Source: Clytia hemisphaerica (Eukaryota; Cnidaria; Hydrozoa; Leptothecata; Clytiidae). From it: a stretch of DNA of 64,000 bases. The stretch lies in NCBI GenBank assembly GCA_902728285.1, contig CACVBU010001120.1, positions 1,426,001 through 1,490,000 on the forward strand. Reading direction: 5' to 3'. Below, in pieces: positions 46,145 through 59,945 of the stretch. The number at the start of each line of letters is the position of its first letter. Positions within the stretch are counted from its first letter, which is position 1. Under the pieces are notes generated by a model, which searched no databases, had not been told where the DNA came from, and saw nothing but the letters and a program-made list of their open reading frames with translations. The translations under genes were made by a program, and so were the position numbers.

Positions 46145-46883
46145 TCTGGCCCTGGCCTGGGTAATATTCGATTGTGTGTTCCTAAGTCGATTATGTTTGA
46201 TTGGTTCGATTGATTGTCAAGTACATTTAATTGATGTTTGATTAGTTTGATAAAGATGATGTTCTATAAGTTCGATTGCAATTGAATACTCCTGCCTTTA
46301 GGGGAGTGCAACACACAACAATCTGTTCTGTGGTATAAACGATTGCTCCACACTTCAGTGGATGCAAGTAAAACCAGTGGGGGGTTAGATTTTACCTATA
46401 AACAAGTTTTGTTAGGGTTTTATTTTTGTAATACAGAACAGATTTATTCCCGCCCGAATATCGGGAGTAATTTAACATGCAGAACAATAGGATAAATCAT
46501 CACGTTCTCCCAAAAAATTACTGGTTCACTCCTTTAGAGCTCCTAGGGTAGGTTGCGCCAATACGCCATCATTAGATCAGAGAAGAGCAAGCACATATCG
46601 TAAGTGGTCCTAAATCTGATGGGGTCTTTCAAAGATACAAACTAAAATAAAAACAAACCTTTTGCTGTGACGCAACGAAGATACCACAGTGTCAACCAAA
46701 CTGAGAAATTTGATACACTGAACTCAATAACAATAATTCTTTATTACAAAATTGTCCGAATTGTTAACGTTAAACACAAGCAACGGACTCAGAATAATAG
46801 AGGTAATTACTTTTAAAACTCACACGTTTTTGATCACATTGATTGACATCTTGACATTATAGTCATATTGTTAGATGTTTTGT

Positions 46884-47168
46884 TTCAAGAGTTCTTGCAA
46901 TAGTTTATTGTTCAACTTGGAGAGGGAATGTTTGTAGACATAGAATTTTTTTTCAAAACAGTTATTTGGGGGGAGGGTCGGATTTAGGCAGGGCTGTCGG
47001 ATTTAGGACCACTCACGGTAAGCACCGTACGAGAATGGATTCTCTCGTAAATCCGACAGCCCTGCCTAAATCCAACCCCCCCCCAAATAACTGTTATGAA
47101 AAAAAATTCTGTGTTTACAAACATTCCCTCTCCAAGTTGAACAATAAACTATTGCAAGAACTCTTGAA
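46884..47168. repeat. Near-perfect 285-bp hairpin
   Basis: The left arm 46884-47005 and right arm 47048-47168 are complementary over about 121 bases with about six differences, and a 42-base loop separates them. The arms begin TTCAAGAGTTCTTGCAATAG. A G-run faces a C-run in the middle, and GGCAGGGCTGTCGGATTTA lies at the loop side. No target duplication is evident. Transcription across it would give a long double-stranded stem. Confidence 0.9.
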
Positions 47169-48499
47169 CATTGAATCAATCAAATGTAATCCAAAATATA
47201 ATTGAATACAATCAAACGTAATCCAAGCAATTGTACGGCTACATTGTAAAATAAAGGACAAATCAATAATTAGATGACGTTATTATTTAAAAAGAGTTAT
47301 GCTTTTGTAATCAGTTATTTGATAGATCATTTTGATAGATCATTTTGATAGAATTACTAGAGACCTTTAGGCCAATGCAACAGTCTATTGAATAACGAAT
47401 TACTTCAGCATATATTACTTGTTATTCTCAGCCCAATACAAGCAGATGAATTATTCTTTCGTGTTCTCCTATAGGTCTATGAATCCAAAAACATTACATA
47501 ATCCTATCAACCAATACAGACGAAAATTAAGTGATAAGAAATTGATATGCTCTTAGGTTATCCTGATGCTAAGATAATGTATTAATACTTTTTTCAAGTC
47601 ACCATTGCTGATTTCTGTATTCAAAGTTGTATCGCAACTTACAAAAGGTCTAGATATATTAAAGATATAAAGAGAATGATAAAAAGAGAAAAAATGGGTG
47701 TCTTTAGATTTTTTAGACAGCACATTTTATTTTATTTGAGCCCACCAAAAAATAGTAGTAGGAAAAAATACGTAGTTGGACAGTCAATAGAGATCTATGA
47801 GCTTGTTTTAACTTGGCAACTACTCTCCTTCTATTTTCATTTGTTATAATTTGTTCATAACGTCTATCCTACACAGGGATGAAATTGATCATATAAACAG
47901 TGTAAGCTGAGTCTCTGCACACACCGTTGGCCGATAAACTGCCCAAACTCCCTGGAGGAACTTAATATTTATTTTCAATATTAAAGCTAGACATTTTTCT
48001 ATTTAGAAAACATAGTTGGTGAGTTGTTGGCTATCATTCGATTCTCTAGGCCCAGATGCAATCATGTTCAAGTTAGAGTGTGATCTTTCAAGGTATGCTC
48101 TTGTTTTAATTCTAATACATTGGGCTTTTCCAGAAAAAAATTGAATATGGGGGTAGAGGATATATCATATTCTTATTTCTAAAGCAAGATGAGGTATTTT
48201 AGGTTTGGTATTCCAGACGTTTTTTATAAGGAAATTGAGGGTTAAAATGGCCCATATAATAAGGTAATGTTAAGGAACTGCTCTGGCTCAGAATAAGAAA
48301 TCAAGTTAAGAAACAGTCAAACTTGAACTTGCACAGATTTACAATTTTGCAAGTTACCATGGATGTAAGGCCAATTATCATTTTTAATGTTATGCGATGA
48401 CCCATTGTTCTGACTTTCGTCTGTGTCTCTGTTAGAATGTTGGAGATCCAAAAATATTTTCCATAACCTAACCTAATTTTAAGACCAACCCAGCTTCGA
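47169..48499. other. No gene recognised
   Basis: AT-rich. Words such as CAATCAAATGTAATCC and CAATCAAACGTAATCC repeat at 47180-47230. No splice-supported exon. Confidence 0.4.
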
Positions 48500-48697
48500 C
48501 TTTTTGAGTTATAGGCCTAAAAATGTTCTTAACATGTTCTTAATTTCACCATTTTCTGAGCTTTTTTGTCCATCTTCCTAAGACATTGGGTGTTTTGGAG
48601 TTCGCAGAGCCTTAGAATTTTCTTTATTTTTTCTTAATACTTTAGCCATTGAAGTCTTACGTTCTTACATAGTTTGTTCTTATAAAAAACGTGTAAA
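48500..48697. mobile_element. Partial family C MITE
   Basis: Shares AAAATGTTCTTAACATGTTC, a diverged CATTGAAGTCTTACGTTC stretch and the right terminus TTCTTATAAAAAACGTGTA with the complete copies. The left terminus is missing. Confidence 0.65.
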
Positions 48698-49611
48698 TAA
48701 ATAAGGAACTTAATAGGGAATTTTGAGGCTGAAACTCTCTGGAGAAATAAGGAACTGCAGGCTCGGAAACAAGTTAAGGTTATTAATATTGTTGAGATTT
48801 CATTATATATGAGATTAATTTTTAAAGGTTACCAACAGTGTAAGCAGATGATTCAATAAAGGGTCTAAGCGTTCACATGTGGTATTATAGGGAAATTTGA
48901 ATTTAAAGCGTATTTTTGGCTGGGACTTATTCAGTAACTAAGGATTGTTGATTTCTTGTCCAAGCCGGACAAACGGTCAAAAGTCCTTTTAAAAATTATT
49001 CCAAGAAAATAATGAATAAAGCAACTACAGGAATCCTCTTTTAACTCGTATTCCCTTTCAATGAATCTACAAAAAAAAATAAAAATTATGCACCACCCCC
49101 TTTGTCTCAGCGTATAATCTAATATTATTTGTGTGTGATATATTTATACGTTTGTTCGTTCGCTACTCACTTTGAGTATGTTTAAGTTTGAACACGTAAT
49201 CAAGAAATGCAATACAACTCATCTCTCACCATTGTTTGAATACACATGCTGCATGATTCTTTAAGTGTGTGAAAAAAATCTTCGTGAGAAAATTTTTTCT
49301 TGATGTGGAAGGAGTACGTATTTGAGAAGGCAGTGAGTTGTGAGGATACTGTGTTATTTTTGTGGTTCATCTTGTTTTGCTTGTTTATTTATAATATCAC
49401 GAAAAATGATGGAAACACTACGAGAAAATGAGGTAACTTGACTGATTTGATTTTGCTGCAATGGCAGATTAATGTCTCATACACTCTTTTTTATTAATAC
49501 AATTTTTAAGAACAACGAGGCTATATAAAGTCCTATAAAAAAATGGAAAACAATAATAAAACGAAGCTGAGCTGGGATAGCTGTTTTTTAGACTGACACA
49601 GGGTCAAACTA

Positions 49612-49841
49612 CACGCTTTTTTATAAGAACATCCAAAATTTTTGAAGCCTTTGGGTGCTCTTAACTTTTCGAGTTTTAACCCCGAAAATGTTCTCAACAT
49701 GCTCTTATTTTCACAATTTTGTGAGTATTTTTGTCCATTTTCTTAAGAAATTGGCCGTTTTATAGTCCACAAGGCATGTTCTTAACTTTTTGGCCATCGA
49801 AGCCTTATGTTCTTATATAGTTTGTTCTTATAAAAAACGTG
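49612..49841. mobile_element. TIR element, family C (230 bp)
   Basis: The left end CACGCTTTTTTATAAGAACA is mirrored by TGTTCTTATAAAAAACGTG, with TA on both sides (49610-49611 and 49842-49843). The extra flanking bases AAAC and GTTT extend the symmetry. TA duplication and small size suggest a mariner-type MITE. Confidence 0.8.
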
Positions 49842-50229
49842 TAGTTTAACTAAAAATACCTCAAGATTACATAATGATAGAACGAGATCAATTTAATGCT
49901 CAAATCGAAACGAGGTATTATAAGAACAACCAAGCCTTGGAGTTTATTGGTTCTTATAAAGAAAAAGTGTATTTCTAACCAACTAAATTCAGTTTTGTAA
50001 TAAAGATACCCTTTTTATTAGAACAATTTTTATAAGAACAACGAGGCTCAAAAATGCCAAAAGATATGATCAGTCTAAGAACAAACATTCTTCATCTTGA
50101 ATTTTGGGCAAGTTAAAGGTATCAAGCCAGAAATAACCTAAAGTTTGTCTTGAAAATTAGAACAGGATAATACACATAGTTTCCTCCCCTCTAAATTTAG
50201 AGGTCTTCAAATTCTCAGACAACCCTGTA

Positions 50230-50460
50230 AGGGGGGGGGGTCAAAAAAGCCTTAATTAATAGGGGAGTTTGGCCTTTAGTGGGGGGTTTGGTTATATAGT
50301 GGGGTTTCAAACTTTTTAACCAATTAAATTTATTATTCAAAATTTTATCCCAGGCTTCATGACCTTGGTTTTTAAGAGGGGGTCTGAGAAATTTATGTAT
50401 AGGGGGGTTTGGTCTTTAGGGGGGGGGGTGATTATTATAGAGGGTTTTGAACCACCCAGG
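50230..50460. repeat. G-run and GGTTTGGTCTTTAG repeat
   Basis: Runs of 7-10 G alternate with TTTGGCCTTTAGTGGGGGG-like and TTTAGGGGGGGGG-like words, about five irregular units. Confidence 0.6.
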
Positions 50461-51046
50461 AAACTATGTTACAATTTGAGGATAAAAGTAACAAATTGAG
50501 GTATTTCCCCTTAGTGAAGTGTTTAGATGGGCACTTTGGTAAACTCGTTTAAGATAGAGTTGAAATTCCAGTTTTAATAGGTCTTCCTTGTCATTGATAA
50601 TTATACATTCATGAAATCGTTAGGCAAATCAATTTTTGAAGTAATTTTCTATAAAGTTACAAAAAGTAGATGATTCTTTTTTTTATGATTTTCTTTTTGA
50701 TTTGGTACTTTTCGAAAAGTGAGTTTTGGCTTTTACAAACCCAGTAGTGTGTCAGTTAAAAATTGACAGCTCTTATTTAAATTACTGTGGGACATCTACT
50801 AATTATATGAAAATATTTCGAAAGAGAGTTTTTTAGATATAGGAAGCATTTAAAATGGTCCCACTTTAACAATAGAGCTTTAATCAATGGGAGGGACTTC
50901 AAGTTTCTTTGTGGTGTTATTGCCATGAACAATTTAATTTTGACTTTGATTAAATTGTAAAACCATTATACCCAGTCTGGTATACGGCTAGATATACGAT
51001 TTGCTGTTTATTACATTGACAATTCAGTCCAACTGATTTTATACTA

Positions 51047-51291
51047 CACGTTTTTTATAAGAAAATCCAAAATTTCTGAAGCCTTGAGACGTTCTTAACT
51101 TTTTGGATTCTAAGCCTAAAAAGTTCTTAACATATTCTTATTTTCGCCATTTTTTGAGTACTTTTGCCCATTTTCCTAAGAAATTCGGTAGTTTAGAGTG
51201 CGTAAAGTCTTTAAATGTTCTTAACTTGTTCTTAACATTTTGGCTATCGAAGCCTTATGTTCTCATATAGTTTGTTCTTATAAAAAACGTA
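51047..51291. mobile_element. TIR element, family C (245 bp)
   Basis: CACGTTTTTTATAAG at the left faces CTTATAAAAAACGTA at the right, with TA on both sides. Internal wording (GAAGCCTTGAGACGTTCTTA, TCGAAGCCTTATGTTC) matches 49612-49841 with scattered changes. Confidence 0.78.
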
Positions 51292-52380
51292 TATAGAATA
51301 GTAAAACAACAAAAGAAATCCACAACTCCACAAACAAACTATAAAAATGCATACGCACCCCGGTTTTGAATTTTTTTTTTTTTCGAAAAAGGAATCTATG
51401 GTTTTATAGATCTGCTACAAGCTCAAAACAAAAATTGATGGCTAACAAATTACACTAGATCATTATCCTGCCTGCAGGCTACTTATACCACGGTATTTGT
51501 TTTTTTTCTAATTGAAATGTTTACGTCAACGCTTAAAAAGGTGACTACAATTTTCATTTCGAAATAGTTCCAACTTTCAGAGTTTCTCATCACCCCTCCC
51601 ACAACCTTTAAAAATACTTATCCCCAAAGATTTTGGACAAAAATAGCAAACAAATGTATGTGAAATATCTTTAGAGACAGAAAGCAAAAAGCAAAATAAT
51701 AAACTTCTTTCTTCTTTTTGACTCAGACTACTCTAACAGAAAACTTCCTATCAAGAAGACCAAATTTCATAACGGTGCTTGAAAATAATTTACAATACAT
51801 ATGTAAGCTCCCCCTCTTAAACCCCCCCCTTCCTTGCTATCCCCCCTTATTCATGAAAATTTCTGACACCCCCGTTCTTCATTTTTTCGGAAGGTGTCAT
51901 CCCCCCCCCTTAAGAAAGGGGGGGTCCGAACTATGTTCATCCATCCGTGCATACATGATTGCGTAAATTAATTATCTAATACAGCTCTTAGCTAAATCAT
52001 GTTTGAAGTTTGAGTCAGAGAATCTCCTTAAAATAATTTTAAAGCGGCAATTATTACTGTAAAGTAATAGAGTAATTGATTTGATGCCAACATTTGGAAG
52101 TTTTTTCCAATCAATCAGATATCTTGATTATCTAAAACATTAACTTGGTTTCCTTTTGAAGTTAGGTTTAAATTATTTGTTTTTTAAGACGTAACGGTTT
52201 TTACAGTGCACCTCATTATCTAATACTTTCTTATCTTTACTCCGTTAAAATTTATAAGAAAAAATAAGCTAAAAGTGCCGACTATCCCAAACTGTTAATA
52301 ACTAAATCATTTTATTTTCTCTGTAATTGAAGATATCTACTACGCTTAGTTTCGCTCATTATCTCAACCCCCGGCTGGGA

Positions 52381-52654
52381 GGGGGTACTAGGGTTGGCAG
52401 AAGACGGGTATGTCTGGACGGAACCTCCTAAAACTAACCTTTAGAGACCAAATTTTAGAGAGACATTCTTTCTTCCACACTTAAAGGGACTTTAAATTAC
52501 AATTTTCCTAAAAATTGTGATTTTTTTACCGTTAAGAGAGACTGCTTTAAAATCTTCTGATTTTTGTAACCCCTAGAGAACCTTTGTAAGGTGAAAAAAC
52601 CGAACCTTTTCTTCCGCACATACTCAGCACCAATTTTTGCCTAAGTACCTCGGG
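52381..52654. mobile_element. TIR element, family B (274 bp)
   Basis: CCGGCTGGGAGGGGGTACTA and GGGTTGGC at the left face TTTTTGCCTAAGTACCTCGG at the right. The flanks CTCAACCC (52373-52380) and CTCAAACC (52655-52662) agree at seven of eight bases. Confidence 0.72.
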
Positions 52655-53205
52655 CTCAAACCTTAGTATTTATCATTAAAGAAAGATATACGCAAGAAAT
52701 TTCAGTTCTAAGGATTTCAAAATAAATCATTCCGGAAATGATTTTTCAACCCGCTTCCATAAATCTAACTCAGCAAATTTTAATCCCAGATACATCATAA
52801 GTTGGTCTTAACCTCTTAAGTCAAATTACCTACAGAGAATTTCAAATCTATACTTTTGTAATATTTAAAGAACTTTTCACGAATCGAGTTTTTAAGGGCT
52901 CTAACCATATTCAGAAAATTTGTTAAGAGATTTGAAGATAAAACTTTTGTTTTGGGTTCCTTGACACTTTTAACAAAAAATTGCCTTTGCAAGTTGTTTG
53001 GTAATTTATTCTATCAAGACTAATTAAGAAATTTAATTACAAAAATGACGTTGTAACCTTTAAAAGAACGTTAATATAACTGAATGTTCTTTTACCCTCT
53101 TTCACAAAAAATGTTTTTTGGACCTACCCCGGTGGAGGTCCTATAAATTAACCTGTTTGTTCGTTCGTTCGTCTGTTACCAACTTTTCTCAGGATTGAAT
53201 CATAG

Positions 53206-54000
53206 GAATCTTTTGATTTTTAGTACAAAGGTGCAAAATGGTGGTGGGCAAAATGTAACGGAGCCCGATTTTCGAGAAAAAAAAAATTGGGGGCATATTT
53301 GGGCCAAAACACGGCTAAAAAACGGGTTTTTTGGACTTTGTGAAAAATTGGATCATTAACTTTTTCTGATTTTTTTTGCATGAAAGTAGGGTACCATCAT
53401 AGGTAAAAGATGGCTCAAGCTGATTTTTTCAAAAAAATTTTGTTGGCTCAAAAAACGCATGTTTATCTATAAGAATTACTATTAATAAGCATACATCAAT
53501 GTTCTTAGTTAAATTACTCAATTTTTTTATGAGATAGATGCTTTTTTTGCTTATGAGGGCTTACTTTTGATGAATGTGTGTGTTTTGACATGAAATTTTG
53601 GATATTTTTTTATAAGCAAATTATCAATTACTAAGGTATTAGCTTTTCTCGAGATTTGCTCTTTCATTCTTTATGATTTTTTGCACAAAGATGCATAACT
53701 ATAAACCCTCGAATGTGACGGAGCTCGATTTTTGGAAAAAAATTTTTGGGGTAAATTTCAGTTAAAACACAGCCAAAAAAAGCTTTTTTTGCACTTTGTG
53801 CATTTTTTGTGAAATATTGTTTTTTTCTGTTTTTTTTGCATGAAAGTAGGTAAAAGATGGCTCAAGCAGACTTTTGTAAAAAAAGAATTTTTCAGCTCAA
53901 AAAACGCATCTTTATCTATAAGAATCACTATTAATAAGCATACGTCAATGTTCTTAGCCAAATTACTCAATTTTTTGATGAGATAGATGTTTTTTTGCTC
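53206..54000. repeat. Diverged duplicated block of about 340 bp
   Basis: Blocks 53206-53551 and 53667-54000 share ACGGAGC-CGATTTT, TGCATGAAAGTAGG, GTAAAAGATGGCTCAAGC and CTATTAATAAGCATAC in the same order. A third, shorter match (CAACTTTTCTCAGAATTAAA) lies at about 54610. Just upstream at 53130-53180 is a CCCCGGTGGAGGTCC...GTTCGTTCGTTCG stretch. Confidence 0.75.
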
Positions 54001-57000
54001 ACGAAGTCTTGAATATGAAAGAATATTTCAAGAACATGAAATTTTGGTTTCTAAACGTTTTTTTATGAGAAACAAACGAGTAATTTTAATAGATCGTCAC
54101 TATTTGTGTTCTGAATGATTATTTAATGGTCACATCACGTAGATATCAATTATATATGTGTTAAAGGCATAACCAGGTAGGTCCATAAAAGTATCACTTG
54201 TGTTCTCAATATTTTGAGACAAAGAAGCTTTTACAAAATCTTCCGAAAACCTGTTGTTTTGTTTGGTTAAAGATACACCTTCTGGCGCAAAAAAAATTTC
54301 AAAACGTTTGTTCTTCGTCAAAAATAAGGTTTTCAAAGTTGAAATACTGCCCTTCGTAAAAGTCTTCATTTTCTTCTTCATTAAATTTTTTCATTGCGTA
54401 TTCTAAACTTTCAGGAATTCAGGAATAGTTGGCCTAGCAGAAAATGTATAACATATGATAGTTTTGTTGGCTACATCAGGCAGAAATCTATATTTTGTAC
54501 ATGACAAATATGAAAAATTCACTATGGTCAGAACCCTTAAGATTATTTCGTAGGTTCGTAAAAGTTTTCGCAGACACCCAGGAGGATAAAGATTTGCGAA
54601 TCAACTCTTTCAACTTTTCTCAGAATTAAATTTCGGTGATTTTTAATCGCATGGAATTAGATTTTTTTTTATAAGCTACAACATTTAGGTATATTTTGCC
54701 CGACTTTAGTGGAAAAAATAGCTTGGGACTTTGAATTTCGATCTAAGAAAAATATGAGTACATTTTGAATTTTGGGTGGAAAAACAACAATCTCTTTTTT
54801 TGCAAAAACCAGACTCTATTCAATGCGACCCATGCACCATTCATAGAACCCATAAAGGCGGTTAAATTGGACCATCTCTAATCGTGGTTGGCAATTTCTC
54901 AGAATGGCCCTTCTGTTGTTTTTTTGCTACAATTTTTTGATACTTTTTGAAAATTAGAGAAATGGTCTTTTTAAACTATGACAACTGTGGAATAAGTCCC
55001 TCTGGAAAAATTCGCCAAAATTGAAAAAATTGCTGTAGTGCCAAAATAAGCTCTCACCAAAAATTAAGTATCGTAATCATCTTCTATGAAATCTCCTAAT
55101 GATTTCTAAAAAGCTAAGGTTTAGGCAAAAAGGCAACCAAATTACCCTGCTTTTCCGTCAAAATTAAAAACTAGCGTCGCAAGTCAAAATAAGTTCTCGT
55201 CGGAACTCAATTTCTCATGTTTTTTGTTGCTCGCCAAAATTACATGGCAATTTGAGACTAAAAAGAGAGCATTTGGCTTTCGTAATCTACAAGAAGGGGA
55301 AAGCTAGGGCACTGAAATGCTGTAATAAAATGGAATTTATCGACCACCCTCAAACCCTCAGATGTTTACACTTCTTCTTTATCAAAACTGTCTTTAATTA
55401 AAATGATATTTTATGCAATTCTTAAACCTTATAGTTATATCATTATCGGAAATTTTTGTGTTTATTAGAAAATTACAAACCGCAATGGGGTAGTTAGGTG
55501 ATTTATGATCGTAAAGTCGGTACTTTTGAGTTTGTTTCAAGTTCCGTTTTCTCAGCGCCAAGAATACAATATAAACCCCACCCGTTCTGACCTTGAAGCT
55601 AGTTATACCCTTAATTAGCGGCTGACAAAGATTATATCGTAATTTATGTATCCAATAAAATACTTACCAAACAATTTTTTCCGTTTATGAAAAATTTCCT
55701 TGGGTAAAAAATGATATCTTATGACGTACATTGTGAGTTTCCTGTTCTAATTGGAAATCCTCTTTTATTACGTGCTTTACAAATACCGACGTTTTCAAAA
55801 TAAAAAATTCAAAATGGTAGACATTTTGTAGAAAATCGTATTGTCTGTACTCATTGTATTTGTAATTGGGGCACGGCGAAGAGGACAGACGCACCGGTTG
55901 TATTGTCTTGTGTATATTGATAGTTCTTTTGATCTTAACCTTAACTTTGATGCGGAGGTGTCTCAAAAGCTTGCTGCAGATTAACCAAGTCCAAGTCTTA
56001 ATCAATCAAGAATCCATCAAAAGTCCATCAAAAGAAATTTTTTACAAAGGTAGGGGAAATCTTTTTTTGGCACAGATTTTAGCTTTTGTCAAACATCATT
56101 TATGACGAAATCCATCAAAATAAGAAAAATCAAGATTTAGGTTATGTAAGCAAAAAGATTAATCGATTTTTAGTCTAACTTTTTATCACACCAATCGAGA
56201 ACTCGTACATGATTAGAAAGCTTTTTCAATGATGCGCGCAGAACATACTACAAAATATCCAAACTTTTCGAGGAAAGTACCAAACTTTACGAGCTTAAAT
56301 TTTTATCTGGTCGCAAAATCAGATTTTAAATCGAAATGTTTTCAAGGCTTTACAATTTGTAAGTTTTTGTTACCACTTTTGTTTACAACGGTGAACTAGA
56401 AGAAACATTGAAATTTACTCTTAAAATACCATAAAACTTTCTTCCTATTTTCTATTTTATTCACCAGATAGTTTCCTATTGCAAATATTCCCTTTCCAAA
56501 AATTTCTCCTTAAACTCCGTGTTTAAAAGCCATAGTACTGCTCTCAATATCTCTCAATTTCTCTACAATGTTGACGTGTTTTTAAATCCTTAACAATTAG
56601 GCTATCAGTGATAACACGTCATTTAAAAGGTGAAATTTATCATCCAGTCATTTTAAGTACAATATTGTTTTCCTGGCCATTTTACTTTTTGATACTTTAA
56701 AACGTTTTTGGACAAACTCTAAATATACAGTACTGTTTCCACTGACACGTTTGTTGTTTGTTTATTTTTATCACGTGATCTAAAATGGCCGCTTAATTTG
56801 ACTGCGTCTGTGATACGTGTCTGTGTTTGCTAGACCGGATTAGGTAGGTTATGTAATTTTGAGGCTATTTCTTTGACCAACCAACAACAAAGATAAAAAT
56901 AAAATTAATTAATTAAAAGGGGGAGTTAAGTGATTTTTTAGGGAAAGTGTTTTTGCCTTGAAATAAAGTCTTAATATCATAACATTCATGAAGCCCTATA

Positions 57001-59798
57001 CATTAATGTCTCATCAACGTGTCATTATCTTTGAGTTTTCAAAATTTAAATATTTTCCAGAACTTTAGATGTATAACGACCTGGGAACCAAATAAGAATA
57101 TTATACAAAAATATGTGAAAGATTATTATTAAAACTTTCCAGCTAAAGTTAGCGTTTCTGTCAATAAACTTTGAATAATATGTTTGATGATATTTGTGTA
57201 TTTTGATTGACTTCTTCCCATTTTTTGTCATGCAAGCTTGTTGTATATTTGTTTCAATTTCATCGTGATATAAATTCATTTTATCAATGTACATCCCTTC
57301 AATGTAGAAATAATAAAAAAATATTCATTTTATTGATGATATTATTAGAACAAGACGATTTAAGAACTTCACATTTTAAAGGAATCGAAATGTTTGGTCC
57401 AAACTTTGACGAACAGAGAATGTTAATAAAGAAAATATAAAGAAAATGCATGCATCACACCCAAGCCAAATTATTTGTTATTTGAGTTGATTTAAAAATG
57501 TTTTTCAATTGCAAATTTCAAAATTGTAAAATGCAAAAACCATGTAAATGCTTTTAAACTGAGATAAAAGTACAACTTAAAAATCTATTGAAATATTTTT
57601 TTCATTGACTTTGAAATTATTTTAATTCAGTAATAATTTCTTTCTCCGTTTACGTCTCATCGGAAAATTGAAAATGAAAAATTACGAAAAGAAACCTAAT
57701 TGTCACCTTTATAAATTATATTTTTTATGTTCCCATTTTTCTGTATACACTGTATTTCTTCACGATACTTTCAACATGATATTTTATTTGTTTAGAACCA
57801 GTTTATAATGTTTGACAGACCATGTGCATTTATTCTGTTGTACTTTCTAAGGAAAATCACCTAAACAATTTTCTTATACCCCTAAGTCATGGGAAATAAA
57901 TATCTTTATCTTTATATATATAGTATATAAAATAACTGGCATCTCATTTCTCCAAAGGAATTAGTCAGCAGTCTTTTTAAAGAATAGTTTTATGGGAATT
58001 TTTTTTTACTGACTTTGAGAACAATCAACTGCAGAAATTCTTATAAAATCTGGCGTGAGGAAATAAAGGCCAATTGATAAAATTCATCACTATAAGAAAT
58101 TATGTAAATACAAAATTTTGATTAGCCATGTAAATTTATTCGTTGCAGGTAGAAATACACAGTTGAAAGTTTTTGAGGATTTGATGCACTTGATTTTAAA
58201 CAATTGCCCTTTATTGTTATTTTTGACAACCAAAATTATAGAAAGCATTTTACGAGGTAGATAATATTTTACGAGGGTTTCCAGTTGATAAGTTCAAATT
58301 ACAGAAAGATTAGAATAATGGAAGTTTGGATAGCCTGCATCTCTTCATCATCATCTTCACTATGCATCTTTGAAAAGTTTACTTCTAGTAAAGATTCAGG
58401 ACTTTGGACTATAATATTGAAAATAGGGAGGTGGTCCAGAAAATAACCAACATGTCGAAATTTCGAACCTAAATATCTGACTCGAAATTTTTATAAACCT
58501 GGCGAATAAAAACACAATTACAAAGAATGTAAAAAGTCGTATAAGATGATCATAATACTCAATGATAATCAAATTACACATCTTCTAGGATGAAGAGTAC
58601 GGTGAAATTTCAAAGAGATGCACAAAAAATCATCAACAATAAACAGAATTTCACAAGGCTAAATCTTTCAAGATTCGGAACTAAATGGTAATTTTAGAAC
58701 AAATAAAGATTATGTAGACTTCCAAGTCTTGTCTTCTATTGGAATTTGGAGAATTTAAATAACAAAAAGCTTAGACTTCCATAACAAAGAGTGTACTGTT
58801 TTTCTTCAAGAACAGCCTACCGGGAATCATCTCTATGGATTATGCTCAAAGGGTTCGAAAGCATAATAACACAGAAATATTAGCATACCAAGTCTACTGA
58901 GATAGACTACTTTATGTTTATTTTCATCAACCAGTTTTCCTGATATTTAGTTGAACACCAAACCCGACCGACACCAGTCCCCCGGTCAGATTAGTTTGGA
59001 TGAAAACAAAAATGATCATCAAAGGCGGGTGAACAGTCGTCTCCAAGAATAATAGGAAAATTGGTAAATCCAAAGTTAGTCAAATCTTTACAAAAGTTAC
59101 TGTATAAGCCCGGTCAAAATTCTTTCTGTGTAGGTTACAAGCTAACAAAAATCAAACTTTGCTAAAACTCCTTTCAAAATACCTTAGATCTCATATAACA
59201 ATTATCCTTGTGAAATTGCATTTATTTTAGATTTACCCTATTTAGTTTTCAAACTCCACGAGGGTATTGCAATTTGGGACACATTAGTTAAACACTGACC
59301 CGCTATTTGCTGGAAAATTTAGACTTTATCAAATTTCCAGTTAGTAGCTGTCCATCTGTATCAAATTAATATTACATCTGAAGATTTACTATGATATGTT
59401 TATATGACTGCTTGGTGCTTGGAGAAGGTGTACCAGTAAGCAATAAAAGCTAAAAACGATGGTAATACGAATTACTTCAAAGAATTGTCATGAATTTACC
59501 CAGCCTCGATCCTAGAGCAAACATCATGGTCGTTCACAGTTCGAAGTTATTTATTTCCTTGGTGCTCACTGGCATAGGTCATCTGGAAATGCTAATGGCA
59601 TGTTTCTTATGATTGCATAAAACTTTACAAACGCGCTTTTTCTTGAAGTTGACAGTGGATTGTATATAGTAGCAGCAGTAACCCCGAGAGTGCTGGTTTG
59701 CAAAGTCTTGGGGTCTCATATTGTAATCAATTTGTTTAGAAAATCTTGTATAGAGGAAATTTTTATTCAGCCTGCGCAAGATAAATCAAAAAAGACCA
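54001..59798. other. Long AT-rich stretch, no gene recognised
   Basis: Frames of 60-106 codons exist on both strands but none shows a domain, a signal peptide or paired splice sites in phase. I saw no rRNA, tRNA or large repeat here. Confidence 0.45.
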
Positions 59799-59945
59799 TG
59801 GCGTTCTAAATTTAGAACGCCATAAAAAAGACCGAAGAAGACTGTGGGAACGTGGTAGAAGTCTACCAAACTGGCGTTCTAAATTTAGAACGCCATAAAA
59901 AAGACCAAAGAAGACTGTGGGAACGTGGTAGAAGTCTACCAAACT
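59799..59945. repeat. Two 73-bp tandem copies each with a perfect 24-bp palindrome
   Basis: Each copy starts with the half-site TGGCGTTCTAAA followed at once by its exact reverse complement (59799-59822 and 59872-59895). It goes on with AAAAAAGACC, GAAGAAGACTGTGGGAACG and the second palindrome GGTAGAAGTCTACC. The two copies differ at one base (CCGAAG against CCAAAG). Confidence 0.93.
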
